The notes below the pieces were generated by a model that was not told the origin of the DNA, did no database searches, and saw nothing but the letters and a program-made list of their open reading frames with translations. Below, in pieces: positions 1-6,541 of a DNA stretch of 21,587 bases. Source of the stretch: a virus; IMG/VR virus record IMGVR_UViG_3300033141_004853, positions 1 to 21,587 of that record; one strand, written 5' to 3'. The first letter of the stretch is position 1, and the number at the start of each line of letters is the position of its first letter. The translations under genes were made by a program, and so were the position numbers.

Positions 1-1
1 G

Positions 2-475
2 TACTACGGACAGAATGTTTCCGAGCCGGTACGACGACGGTGTGAGATTTCCGGCTGTACGATTACCCTGAAGGGCAACACCGACAGCACTTCCGAACAC
101 CCGTTGAAGATAGCGGGCATCCGCATCGGAGGCCTAGGGGACTATCAGCAGGACGGCATGAACGGCTGGACTGAAGATTCCGATAAGGGCAACGCTGACG
201 TTTACGTTTCCAATGTGACCGTGAATATTGTCTCGAACAACGTGAGTGGCGGGCCGGGCTCAGACTGTTACGCCGTAGCCTGCTTGGGAGGGCTCGGTAA
301 GATATATATTCGCAACGATGTGAGTCTTTCCGTGCAGAACAACATAGGGGATGAGTACTTGTACTACGCCCCTCAGGGTGAGATTAACATCAGACAACTA
401 AACAACGTCACCGTTCCGGCTTCGGGCCAAGAGAGCGGGAACGTTACCAGAACTCGGTATTTCTTAATGGGATAG
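2..475 (+). CDS. Beta-helix spike/fibre-like protein, 5' end missing
   Basis: The frame is open from the left window edge, so this is the C-terminal part (about 157 residues) of a longer protein; internal TTG codons such as the one at 104 are probably not the start. The visible residues are rich in Asn, Val, Ile, Gly and Thr, with alternating hydrophobic short strands (ISGCTITLKG, VYVSNVTVNIVSNNVSGG, IYIRNDVSLSVQNN, INIRQLNNVTV). This is the look of a right-handed parallel beta-helix, as in pectate-lyase-like phage tail spikes. It ends 10 bp before the next gene. Role inferred: virion receptor-binding or surface-degrading spike. No catalytic residues can be assigned from this fragment. Its base composition is more AT-rich than the portal region downstream. 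Confidence 0.6.
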   Translation, partial: YYGQNVSEPVRRRCEISGCTITLKGNTDSTSEHPLKIAGIRIGGLGDYQQDGMNGWTEDSDKGNADVYVSNVTVNIVSNNVSGGPGSDCYAVACLGGLGKIYIRNDVSLSVQNNIGDEYLYYAPQGEINIRQLNNVTVPASGQESGNVTRTRYFLMG

Positions 476-485
476 GAACAGGAAA

Positions 486-1019
486 ATGAAAATTATAGCT
501 ACGGGAACATCGGCAACCTTAGACTTGACAGATTATGTCAACATTCCTCTGGACGGAACGGACCAATTTATTGATTACGACCTTGCAAACGGGTGGCCGC
601 AGTTGGTTTATGTGGCCGTTGTTTTTTCAGGTCTTACAGCCCAGACGGGAATAACGTTAAAGTGTTATTGGACTTACGCGGGCGCTTTTGTGAAAAAAGG
701 TTCGATTAAGACATACCCTCTTCCTGACAACGCTACAGACGGGAGGGTTTTGACTGGTCCCTTCTTCTTCTACGCCACTGGCACCGTGGAAAGATCCCAC
801 AGGCTATATGTGAAACTGGACGGTTCTACTGATACCGCTGTCGACGTCTATGGTTATGTGCTCACTGCCGATGCGACTGACTCCAACGGTCGTGTCGACG
901 TCGGTCTTGTGGGTGGGCAGACGCCCTTAGACAGCAGCAACGTGGATGACGCGATTTTGGATGCGACCTTGAACGACCACGTAACCAGCGGGTCGGTGGG
1001 GGCGGCGATCTGGATTTGA
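486..1019 (+). CDS. Hypothetical beta-rich structural protein, 177 aa
   Basis: Starts at ATG 486 with a purine-rich Shine-Dalgarno (AGGAACAGGAAA) just upstream. The first ~120 residues look like a beta-sandwich (many aromatic and Val/Thr strands). The last ~55 residues change character to Asp/Gly/Val-rich and end in DHVTSGSVGAAIW, a type of segment I associate with tail-fibre-like phage proteins, where it is usually followed by more sequence. The stop comes directly after this motif, so the protein may be truncated or may continue by frameshift into the next frame. Base composition shifts from AT-richer to GC-rich near 855 inside the gene, suggesting a recombination joint. Probably an accessory virion protein; no specific function recognised. 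Confidence 0.65.
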   Translation: MKIIATGTSATLDLTDYVNIPLDGTDQFIDYDLANGWPQLVYVAVVFSGLTAQTGITLKCYWTYAGAFVKKGSIKTYPLPDNATDGRVLTGPFFFYATGTVERSHRLYVKLDGSTDTAVDVYGYVLTADATDSNGRVDVGLVGGQTPLDSSNVDDAILDATLNDHVTSGSVGAAIWI

Positions 1020-1558
1020 AGGCGGCCTGGAAGAAGCTCAACCAGGCCACGGAAAACGTCAGCGACGGTTTGACGGCGGATATTAACACCTTCGCCCTGG
1101 CTTACGGGACTACTTGGTCCTCGGCGGCGCAGAACCCGGCGAACAAGCCCGCTTCGGGTGTCGTCACCCTGCCGGCGGAGGCTTCCTACGTGTTGCTCAT
1201 GTTCGCCATCGCCGATACCGCCGGTGATGAGTGTACGGCGGTGCTCTGGGGCTGGGACGCCAACGGCCCGGCGTTCGACCTGTTGCGCTTCAGCCAGATT
1301 CAGGCGGGAACCTCGCCGGTCGAGACCGACCCGACCAACGGCGAATCCCTGTCGAACTTCTTCTACGCCGATACGCTGGCGATCTCCACGGACAATACCC
1401 GGGGCGGTGAATACGACGTGACCAACACCGACAACGGCATCGCCGTCGTCAAGTTCGACACCTTCGGGATTCAGTATCTGTTCATGGATTACGACTTCGA
1501 CGCTGCCAGCGGTACGGCGGGCACCGATTGCATCACCTGGTACAAGATAGCGCCATGA
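1016..1558 (+). CDS. Hypothetical structural protein, 180 aa (TTG start)
   Basis: The frame begins at TTG 1016, overlapping the previous stop by four bases (TTGA), with a G-rich stretch (998-1005) as a weak ribosome binding site. No ATG occurs before residue ~60, so either TTG is used by coupling or ribosomes enter from the upstream gene by a -1 shift at the G run. The protein has a short helix (AWKKLNQATENV) and then a beta-rich body with many aromatic and Asp residues (LWGWDANGPAFDLLRF, YLFMDYDFDAAS), which suggests a compact virion domain. It ends with an ATGA overlap onto the portal gene. Family not recognised; the coding call rests on length, composition and tight packing. Confidence 0.6.
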   Translation: MKAAWKKLNQATENVSDGLTADINTFALAYGTTWSSAAQNPANKPASGVVTLPAEASYVLLMFAIADTAGDECTAVLWGWDANGPAFDLLRFSQIQAGTSPVETDPTNGESLSNFFYADTLAISTDNTRGGEYDVTNTDNGIAVVKFDTFGIQYLFMDYDFDAASGTAGTDCITWYKIAP

Positions 1559-3501
1559 CCATTGCAGCATCCCGCAGCTTGGAAGAGTTTGAGACGGCCG
1601 GTATGGAGCCCGTCGGCGCGGCGTCCGCGCAACCGCCGGAGCAGGAGGCCCGCCAGTTGGCGGCCAAGGAACTCCGCGAGCGTATCGACCGCATGGTAGT
1701 GGAATCCCGCCAGCAGCGCGACGCCCTCAAGGGTCGCTACTGGCTGCGCAGCCTGCGCTACTGGGCCGGTCGGCAGTGGATTGACCGGCGGGGCCGCAAG
1801 CGGCGCGGGAAGAACTGGACCGAGGCGGTCGTCAACGAGATTCACCCGGTCGTCGAGCAGAAGGCGGCCATGCTCACCGAGAACAACCCGCGCGGGGTGT
1901 TCCTGCCGGTGGACAACAGCGACGTGCGCTACGCCCAGGACCTGGAGGCCATTACGATGGCCCGGGTGCGGCAGATGCAGGGCCGGACGCACCTGATCCG
2001 CGCGGCCCATAACCTGATGTTGTTCGGCTTTTGTGTGACCAAGGTATTCTGGGACGACACCCTCAGCGGCCAGGCGGACGTCGGCTGGTATCTGGTGCCC
2101 CCGCGGCAGTTCATTATCGACCCGTTGGCCACCGGTATTGATGACGCCGAGTACGTCGGGCTCGAGCGGATGGTGTCTCTGGACTACTGCAAGCAGCGCT
2201 GGGAGGAGTTCGCCGAAGAGCTGGACAGGCAGGCCCGCACGCAGGATATGGATACCGCTCTGGAGAGCTACCCCGACGCCGATACGCTTGAGGAAGAACT
2301 CGGCCATACCACGCGGCGGCAGAGCTACGACGTCGAGCAGCACCTGGAGAACCGCACGGTGCCGATGGTGCGGCTGGTGGAGATGTACTACCGCGACTAT
2401 ACCACCAAGACGGTAGAGGTGGCGATCCCCTTCGAGCAGCTCAAGCGGGACAAGACCATCGTCCAGAACGCCGGCGGCCAGTGGGTCTATCGGGAAACCG
2501 GCCGGCCCTACAGCGTGCTGAACGCCCCGCGGACGGAGGTGGAGGTTCCCGCCTACCCGGAAGGCCGCCTGACCATCAAGATCGGCGAGGTGATCGTCGA
2601 GGATATGCCCTGGGAAGGCCGCTGGCCGTTCGCCTTGGGCGTCAATACCCCGGTACCGCACCGCTGGTACGGCCTGCCGGAGGCGGAGACCTTGATCGAG
2701 CGGCAGGACATCCTCAACGATACCGTCAGCAAAATCGAGGACCACGCGAAATTGGCCCTGCATCCGCGACGCAAGGTGGAGATGGGCGCTCTGGCCGACC
2801 CCAAGAGCCTGCGGAATACGCCCGATGCGGTCATCAAGGTGAACGACGGACGCTCGAACGGGGTTAGTTGGGAACCGGCCCCGGAGATGCCCGCCACCGC
2901 CTGGAACCTGGTGGAGTTCTGCCGCGGCAGTATCGAGAACATCTCCGGCCTGCCGGCGGCCACCCGCGGGCGGCAGTTGCCGCGCTCGGCGACGGCGACG
3001 GAGATCGCCACCCTGGACCGTGCCGGTCGCGGTCGGGTGGGAATGGTCTCCGCCCTGTTCGACGAGTATATCGCCCGGCTGTTCTTCCTGACCGCCCAGG
3101 CGATCCAGAAACACTACGAGCCCGACCGGATCGTGCGGGTCGTCGGCCCCGAAGGCCAGGTGACCGCCGTCCAGATGTCCGAGCAGATCAAGCGCGTCAA
3201 GTACGACGTGACCGTGGAGGCGGGCAGTACCCTGCCGTTCGACCGTCAGGCCCGCAAGGCGGACGCCTTGAGCTTATACAACGTACTGGGTGTGGCGTAC
3301 CTGCCGGAACTCCTGGACGCCTACGAGGTCAAGAACAAACAGGAAGTCTTGCAGCGCTACCAGTTGTGGCAGATGTTCCAGCAGTATGCCCCGCTGTTGC
3401 AAGACCCGCAGTTTCAACAGCTGGCGGCCCAGTACGCCGCGGCCCGCCGGCAGCAGCAACCGCAGCAAACGCAAGGGCAGGAAAATGCCGTTCGTCAGTG
3501 A
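1555..3501 (+). CDS. Portal protein
   Basis: This 648-residue protein would form the dodecameric ring at the capsid vertex through which DNA is packaged and ejected. Size and layout fit podovirus-type portals (P22/SU10-like). An N-terminal helical stretch with Arg/Lys and Trp (RYWLRSLRYWAGRQW) is followed by the typical TEAVVNEIHPVVEQKAAMLTENNPR segment in two parts (residues ~85-115), then LFGFCVTKVFWDD and VPPRQFIIDP in the wing/stem region. A long clip/crown segment and a Gln-rich helical C-terminus (LLQDPQFQQLAAQYAAARRQ) complete it. ATG 1555 is preferred over the in-frame TTG at 1528 because it makes an ATGA overlap with the upstream stop and gives no spurious leader. The downstream scaffold and capsid genes support the assignment. 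Confidence 0.88.
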   Translation: MTIAASRSLEEFETAGMEPVGAASAQPPEQEARQLAAKELRERIDRMVVESRQQRDALKGRYWLRSLRYWAGRQWIDRRGRKRRGKNWTEAVVNEIHPVVEQKAAMLTENNPRGVFLPVDNSDVRYAQDLEAITMARVRQMQGRTHLIRAAHNLMLFGFCVTKVFWDDTLSGQADVGWYLVPPRQFIIDPLATGIDDAEYVGLERMVSLDYCKQRWEEFAEELDRQARTQDMDTALESYPDADTLEEELGHTTRRQSYDVEQHLENRTVPMVRLVEMYYRDYTTKTVEVAIPFEQLKRDKTIVQNAGGQWVYRETGRPYSVLNAPRTEVEVPAYPEGRLTIKIGEVIVEDMPWEGRWPFALGVNTPVPHRWYGLPEAETLIERQDILNDTVSKIEDHAKLALHPRRKVEMGALADPKSLRNTPDAVIKVNDGRSNGVSWEPAPEMPATAWNLVEFCRGSIENISGLPAATRGRQLPRSATATEIATLDRAGRGRVGMVSALFDEYIARLFFLTAQAIQKHYEPDRIVRVVGPEGQVTAVQMSEQIKRVKYDVTVEAGSTLPFDRQARKADALSLYNVLGVAYLPELLDAYEVKNKQEVLQRYQLWQMFQQYAPLLQDPQFQQLAAQYAAARRQQQPQQTQGQENAVRQ

Positions 3502-3616
3502 GGCCCAGAGACGATGGATGTGGAGGCATCACCCCTTGATCGCCCGGCGCTGGCAGCAGCACACGCCGAAGGGCAAGAAACTGCCGTACCACAAGCGAAA
3601 GAAGAAAAAGAGATGA
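3485..3616 (+). CDS. Small basic phage peptide, 43 aa, nested in portal 3' end
   Basis: ATG 3485 lies inside the last 17 bp of the portal gene in another frame, preceded by a GGGCAGG ribosome-binding-like sequence. The product opens MPFVSEAQRRWMWRHHPLIA and ends in a strongly basic tail (HKRKKKKR). I recognise the MPF-SE-QRR-(W/Y)M-W pattern followed by a helical AxRW segment as a small, widespread, usually unannotated phage family found near portal or terminase genes; its function is unknown. The basic tail suggests nucleic-acid or acidic-partner binding (inference); the very acidic scaffold encoded two genes later is one candidate. The stop overlaps the next gene's start (ATGA), so translation is probably coupled on both sides. 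Confidence 0.7.
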   Translation: MPFVSEAQRRWMWRHHPLIARRWQQHTPKGKKLPYHKRKKKKR

Positions 3617-3870
3617 TTGAAAACGCCGGGGACAACGGCGACGGGAAGAAACAGCCGCACGTCTGCGGTACCTGCAGGCATTGGCGGTTGTTTCTCGTCA
3701 ACCCGCAGATACACCAGGCTTTGGGCGTCTGCGGCTGTCAGGACGGTGAAAACGCCCCCTTCGGCGTGGCGACCGCCGGTTGGGCCAAGTGCGACGATTG
3801 GCAGGAAAAACCGGAGGTGAATATCATCAAGGCCCCGGCGGGGGCCATCAACAGACTGCGAAAGAACTGA
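3613..3870 (+). CDS. Cysteine-rich zinc-ribbon-like mini-protein, 85 aa
   Basis: ATG 3613 overlaps the preceding stop as ATGA. An upstream in-frame ATG at 3514 would overlap the whole preceding gene and adds a low-complexity leader, so it is rejected. The protein has Cys18-x2-Cys21 followed by His23-Trp24, then Cys40-x-Cys42 and Cys60-Asp-Asp-Trp63. CGTCRHW at the front and C-x2-W at the end resemble small phage metal-binding proteins with a CxxC-x-HW signature. A zinc or other metal site is inferred, not shown. It sits between portal and scaffold in the head operon; its role is unknown. Confidence 0.65.
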   Translation: MIENAGDNGDGKKQPHVCGTCRHWRLFLVNPQIHQALGVCGCQDGENAPFGVATAGWAKCDDWQEKPEVNIIKAPAGAINRLRKN

Positions 3871-3939
3871 ATGTCGGGCGTTCCGGCAGCAAAAGGGCCA
3901 GGCACAGGACCAGCCAAACTGCCAGCCGGTAACGCATAA
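3871..3939 (+). CDS. Possible 22-residue leader peptide
   Basis: ATG 3871 directly follows the stop of the cysteine-rich gene (TGAATG), giving MSGVPAAKGPGTGPAKLPAGNA, rich in Gly, Pro, Ala and Lys, before a TAA stop. It ends 46 bp before the scaffold start. The composition could be that of non-coding DNA read by chance. Only the TGAATG junction, a re-initiation arrangement used elsewhere in this window (11028-11033), argues for translation. Confidence 0.2.
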   Translation: MSGVPAAKGPGTGPAKLPAGNA

Positions 3940-3970
3940 CGGAGAGGCCGAGAAGGCAAACCCAGAGTGT

Positions 3971-3976
3971 AAGGAG
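3971..3976 (+). promoter_or_regulatory. Ribosome binding site of scaffold gene
   Basis: AAGGAG lies nine bases before ATG 3986. The in-frame TTG at 3980 is only three bases from it, too close for initiation, so the ATG is taken as the start. Confidence 0.7.
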
Positions 3977-3985
3977 TAATTGGAC

Positions 3986-4738
3986 ATGGCGGAAGAACAA
4001 GCCAAAGCACGTGACTTGTCGGAGCTGGAAGAAGCCGACGAGCGGGAAGAAGATACCGCCTCCGAGGAGGAACAAACCGAGGAAGCGGACGAAGCCGGCG
4101 AGGAAGAAGAAACGGAGGACGAAGAAGCCTCCGAGGAAGAAGAAGCCACCAAGCCGGTGATCGACAAGCGCCTGCAACAAGAGCAGCAGTTGCGGGCCAA
4201 CGCCGAGCGGCGGATCGCCCTGCTGCAACAGCAACTGGAGGAGCTTCACGCCAAGCAGCAGAAGATCGATGATGAAGACCTTGACGAAGACCCGATGGAG
4301 GTCATCAAGCAGATCAAGGAGAAGATGCGTCAGTACGACGCCGCTCTGGCGGAGGTGAACGCTCTGCGCGCCAAGCAGACCTACGATACGTTCCTGAACG
4401 AATGTAACGAGGAATTCGGCGAAGACCTCCAGAACGATGCCATCGCTTACGCGCGCGAGCAGGCGATCAAGGCCGGCTACAGTCTCCAGCCGGGCGACGT
4501 GCCCGACGTGCAGACGACCTGTGCCTTGATCCGTGAAGGCTACCTACGGGTGGCCCTGGAGCGCGAGCGGCGCAAGGACGGCTCCGGCAAGGAATCCCGG
4601 ACCCGGTCCGCACGGGTGGACACCGGTCGCCGCGGGTCCGGCGCTTCCAGCGCCAAGCCCGTCAAGGGCTCGGTGGAGGCGGTCAAGGCGGCCATGTTAG
4701 CGGAGAACAAATTCGACAACATTCTGACGGAGACCTAG
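3986..4738 (+). CDS. Capsid scaffolding protein
   Basis: This 250-residue protein lies between portal and major capsid genes, the usual place of the assembly scaffold that shapes the procapsid and is then lost. Residues ~8-52 are almost wholly Glu/Asp with a few Ala/Ser/Thr. Residues ~55-130 form a predicted coiled coil rich in Gln, Leu, Arg and Glu (KRLQQEQQLRANAERRIALL). The C-terminal ~50 residues are basic and Ser/Gly-rich and end in a short helix (VEAVKAAMLAENKFDNILTE), consistent with the capsid-binding ends known in P22- and T7-type scaffolds. No serine-protease signature is seen, so scaffold removal by a built-in protease is not supported. The gene is followed by a terminator-like element rather than running straight into the capsid gene. 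Confidence 0.82.
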   Translation: MAEEQAKARDLSELEEADEREEDTASEEEQTEEADEAGEEEETEDEEASEEEEATKPVIDKRLQQEQQLRANAERRIALLQQQLEELHAKQQKIDDEDLDEDPMEVIKQIKEKMRQYDAALAEVNALRAKQTYDTFLNECNEEFGEDLQNDAIAYAREQAIKAGYSLQPGDVPDVQTTCALIREGYLRVALERERRKDGSGKESRTRSARVDTGRRGSGASSAKPVKGSVEAVKAAMLAENKFDNILTET

Positions 4739-4762
4739 CTCACACGCCGAACAACGGGATAA

Positions 4763-4783
4763 CCGGCGGTAGGCCGCCGCCGG
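4763..4783 (+). other. GC-only hairpin upstream of the terminator
   Basis: CCGGCGG (4763-4769) pairs perfectly with CCGCCGG (4777-4783) across a seven-base loop. There is no T tract, so it is not itself a terminator. It lies 27 bp before the strong hairpin at 4811 and may be an mRNA-stabilising or processing structure for the scaffold transcript. Confidence 0.5.
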
Positions 4784-4810
4784 GATGGTGCTTACCCACC
4801 GCGGCCTGGT

Positions 4811-4853
4811 AAGGGGTCGTGCGGTTCCGAATGAACTGCACGGCCCCTTTTTT
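4811..4853 (+). terminator. Rho-independent terminator between scaffold and capsid genes
   Basis: A 16-bp stem (4811-4826 with 4834-4849; two G-U pairs, otherwise fully paired) closes a seven-base loop and ends in a run of six T (4848-4853). The geometry is that of a strong intrinsic terminator on the + strand. It lies between two genes that must both be expressed late, so it may be partial, or regulated, or may set the scaffold:capsid ratio. No clear sigma70 promoter fits in the 43 bp between it and the capsid start. Confidence 0.75.
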
Positions 4854-4883
4854 GTTCGGCGTACCGAGCCGGGTCGTGGAAGC

Positions 4884-4890
4884 GAGGTGA
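4884..4890 (+). promoter_or_regulatory. Ribosome binding site of major capsid gene
   Basis: GAGGTGA lies six bases before ATG 4897. The same eleven bases AAGCGAGGTGA recur at 5915-5925 before the next gene, suggesting matched high translation of both capsid components. Confidence 0.75.
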
Positions 4891-4896
4891 AGTTAA

Positions 4897-5910
4897 ATGG
4901 CTGTAACACTGAACGTTGACCAACTTACCGCAAGCACCCAGGAACTTTACCTGCGCAGCGTCGAGGACCAGGTCCACGACAGGATACCCTTGGTCTATCG
5001 GCTGCGGCGCATGGGTAAGGTGACGGTCGGCGGGCGCAAGATCAGTAAAAACGTCCGCTACGGAAAGAACACGCAGACCCAGCTCTACATCAAGGGCGAA
5101 ACGCTCAACAGCGGCCGGGAATCGAAGCGCGACCTGGCGAGCTTCGAGTGGGGTCTGACCCAGGTGCCCATCAAGTACGACGTGGACGATGAGATTCAGA
5201 ACAACGGCGCGACCCAGATCGTCGATACCATCGCCGACGAGGTGGCCGCCGCCCAGGAAGACATGATGGATAAGCTCTCCGAAGTCTTCTACGGCGACTA
5301 CGACGGTGATGGCAGTGTGGATGACACGTCCAGCACGGACACCAAGGGCGTCCTGAGCATCAACGCTGCCTTGCTGTACACCACCAGTAAGGGCGGGGTG
5401 GCCACTTACGGCGGTATCAAGCGCACGGCTCTGTCCGATTGGTGGGTGGGCAATATCGACGACGGTTCCACGGTGGGAGCGGCCACCACGGTCAGCTTCA
5501 ACCAGTGGGACTACATGGTTGATAAGTGCCTGCAATACCGCGGCGACCGCCGCAATCTGATGGCGATTACTGGCAGCGCCCTCTACCGCAAGTGGAAGTC
5601 CCTGGTCCGCAGCAAGGAAGGCGACTTGAAGATGGACGGCATGATGGCCAAGGCCGGGTTCGCCGCCTTCAGTATCGACGGGATAGAACTGGTCTTGGAC
5701 GACAACGTGCCGAGCGGCTACTTCTACATGCTCGATTTGAGCAAGTGGGAGTGGCGGATCAATTCCAAGCGTAATTTCAAGATCACCGCCTTCAAGTGGC
5801 AGGGCGAGAACAACAATGGCGTCGATGAGTATCTGGCCCGCGTCCTGCTGGCGCACAACCTGGTCTGCTGGAAGCCGCGGGTGAACTACATCGCCACGAA
5901 CATGAGCTAA
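4897..5910 (+). CDS. Major capsid protein (HK97-fold type)
   Basis: 337 residues, directly after scaffold, with a strong ribosome binding site. The N-terminal region (ELYLRSVEDQVHDRIPLVYR, then KVTVGGRKISKNVRYGKN) looks like the N-arm and E-loop of HK97-fold capsid proteins. The middle helix (IVDTIADEVAAAQEDMMDKL, residues ~108-127) resembles a spine helix, and the C-terminal Trp-rich strands (WEWRINSKRNFKITAFKWQ) fit the P-domain/A-domain end. The fold is inferred from position and pattern. A striking DYDGDGSVDD segment (residues 134-143) matches most of an EF-hand-type calcium loop. No N-terminal delta domain or prohead protease site is seen, in keeping with a separate scaffold. Confidence 0.85.
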   Translation: MAVTLNVDQLTASTQELYLRSVEDQVHDRIPLVYRLRRMGKVTVGGRKISKNVRYGKNTQTQLYIKGETLNSGRESKRDLASFEWGLTQVPIKYDVDDEIQNNGATQIVDTIADEVAAAQEDMMDKLSEVFYGDYDGDGSVDDTSSTDTKGVLSINAALLYTTSKGGVATYGGIKRTALSDWWVGNIDDGSTVGAATTVSFNQWDYMVDKCLQYRGDRRNLMAITGSALYRKWKSLVRSKEGDLKMDGMMAKAGFAAFSIDGIELVLDDNVPSGYFYMLDLSKWEWRINSKRNFKITAFKWQGENNNGVDEYLARVLLAHNLVCWKPRVNYIATNMS

Positions 5911-5931
5911 AAGAAAGCGAGGTGAGTATAT

Positions 5932-6522
5932 ATGTTTCTCAATGCGGAACCTTTGAACGGGTTTGCCGAGACCGGAGTCGGCGGCGTTTACCAGACGCAC
6001 AAGACCACCCACGCCAACGTGGCCAGTGCCGAGGTGTACGAGCCCGGGACCATCTGCCGTTACACCAACAGCTACCTGAAGGGCGAGGGGGCGGCGATCT
6101 ACCTCAAGTACGACCAGGGTAGCGCTTCAAGCGCCGCGGCGGCGGGTACGGGCTGTATTCTCAAGGCCGGCACGGTCTATACGGTGACCAATGATTACTC
6201 GGATGGAAACGCCACCGGCGGCGTGCCGTTCTGCATCGCCCTGATGACGATGACGGACGAGTACTACGGCTGGTTCTGGATATCCGGCGTCCCGCCGTAC
6301 TTCATGACCGATGCCTCCACTCGTCTGGACGAGGCGACCATCGGCACGGACGGCAACCTGGACGCCGGTGAGTGTTTCGTTGCTGGTACTACCGACGGCA
6401 AGATACTGCCGTATGCGAATAGCAGCGTCCAGCAGATCGTCGGGGTCTCCAACGCCGCCGACAGTGCCAGCAATACGGTGGCCCTCTCGGCCCTGCGCCT
6501 CTTCGGAGTGGGCTGGTTCTAG
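5932..6522 (+). CDS. Capsid decoration/head-fibre-like protein, 196 aa
   Basis: Starts at ATG 5932, six bases after GAGGTGA. The protein is Gly/Ala/Thr/Ser-rich and almost all beta in appearance, with a compact core (CIALMTMTDEYYGWFWISGV) and a C-terminal VGVSNAAD...VALSALRLFGVGWF segment. Many phages encode a decoration or head-stabilising protein next to the capsid gene that shares its ribosome-binding signal, and this fits that place. Sequence family not recognised with certainty; another structural role is possible. Confidence 0.6.
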   Translation: MFLNAEPLNGFAETGVGGVYQTHKTTHANVASAEVYEPGTICRYTNSYLKGEGAAIYLKYDQGSASSAAAAGTGCILKAGTVYTVTNDYSDGNATGGVPFCIALMTMTDEYYGWFWISGVPPYFMTDASTRLDEATIGTDGNLDAGECFVAGTTDGKILPYANSSVQQIVGVSNAADSASNTVALSALRLFGVGWF

Positions 6523-6534
6523 AGAAAGGAGGTG
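6523..6534 (+). promoter_or_regulatory. Near-perfect ribosome binding site
   Basis: AGAAAGGAGGTG has a ten-base exact complement to the usual 3' end of 16S rRNA and lies seven bases before ATG 6542. It is the strongest such site in the window and predicts an abundant product. Confidence 0.85.
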
Positions 6535-6541
6535 CTGATTT

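Noticed and set aside
1489-3114. A 541-codon open frame on the minus strand
   Set aside because: It is antisense to the portal gene, has no ribosome binding site, and its translation is Gly/Arg/Leu/His-rich as expected for the shadow of a GC-rich gene.
3814-3827. GAGGTGAATATCAT shared with the ribosome binding region at 11335
   Set aside because: At 3814 it lies inside the cysteine-rich gene coding for EVNII; the match looks like chance or a short recombination trace and gives no useful start.
3529-4249. Ser- or Leu/Phe-rich minus-strand frames opposite the scaffold
   Set aside because: They are the complement of the Glu/Asp-rich scaffold codons and not independent genes.
4792-6012. A 406-codon minus-strand frame over the capsid gene
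   Set aside because: It crosses the strong + strand terminator and the capsid ribosome binding site, and has shadow-type composition.
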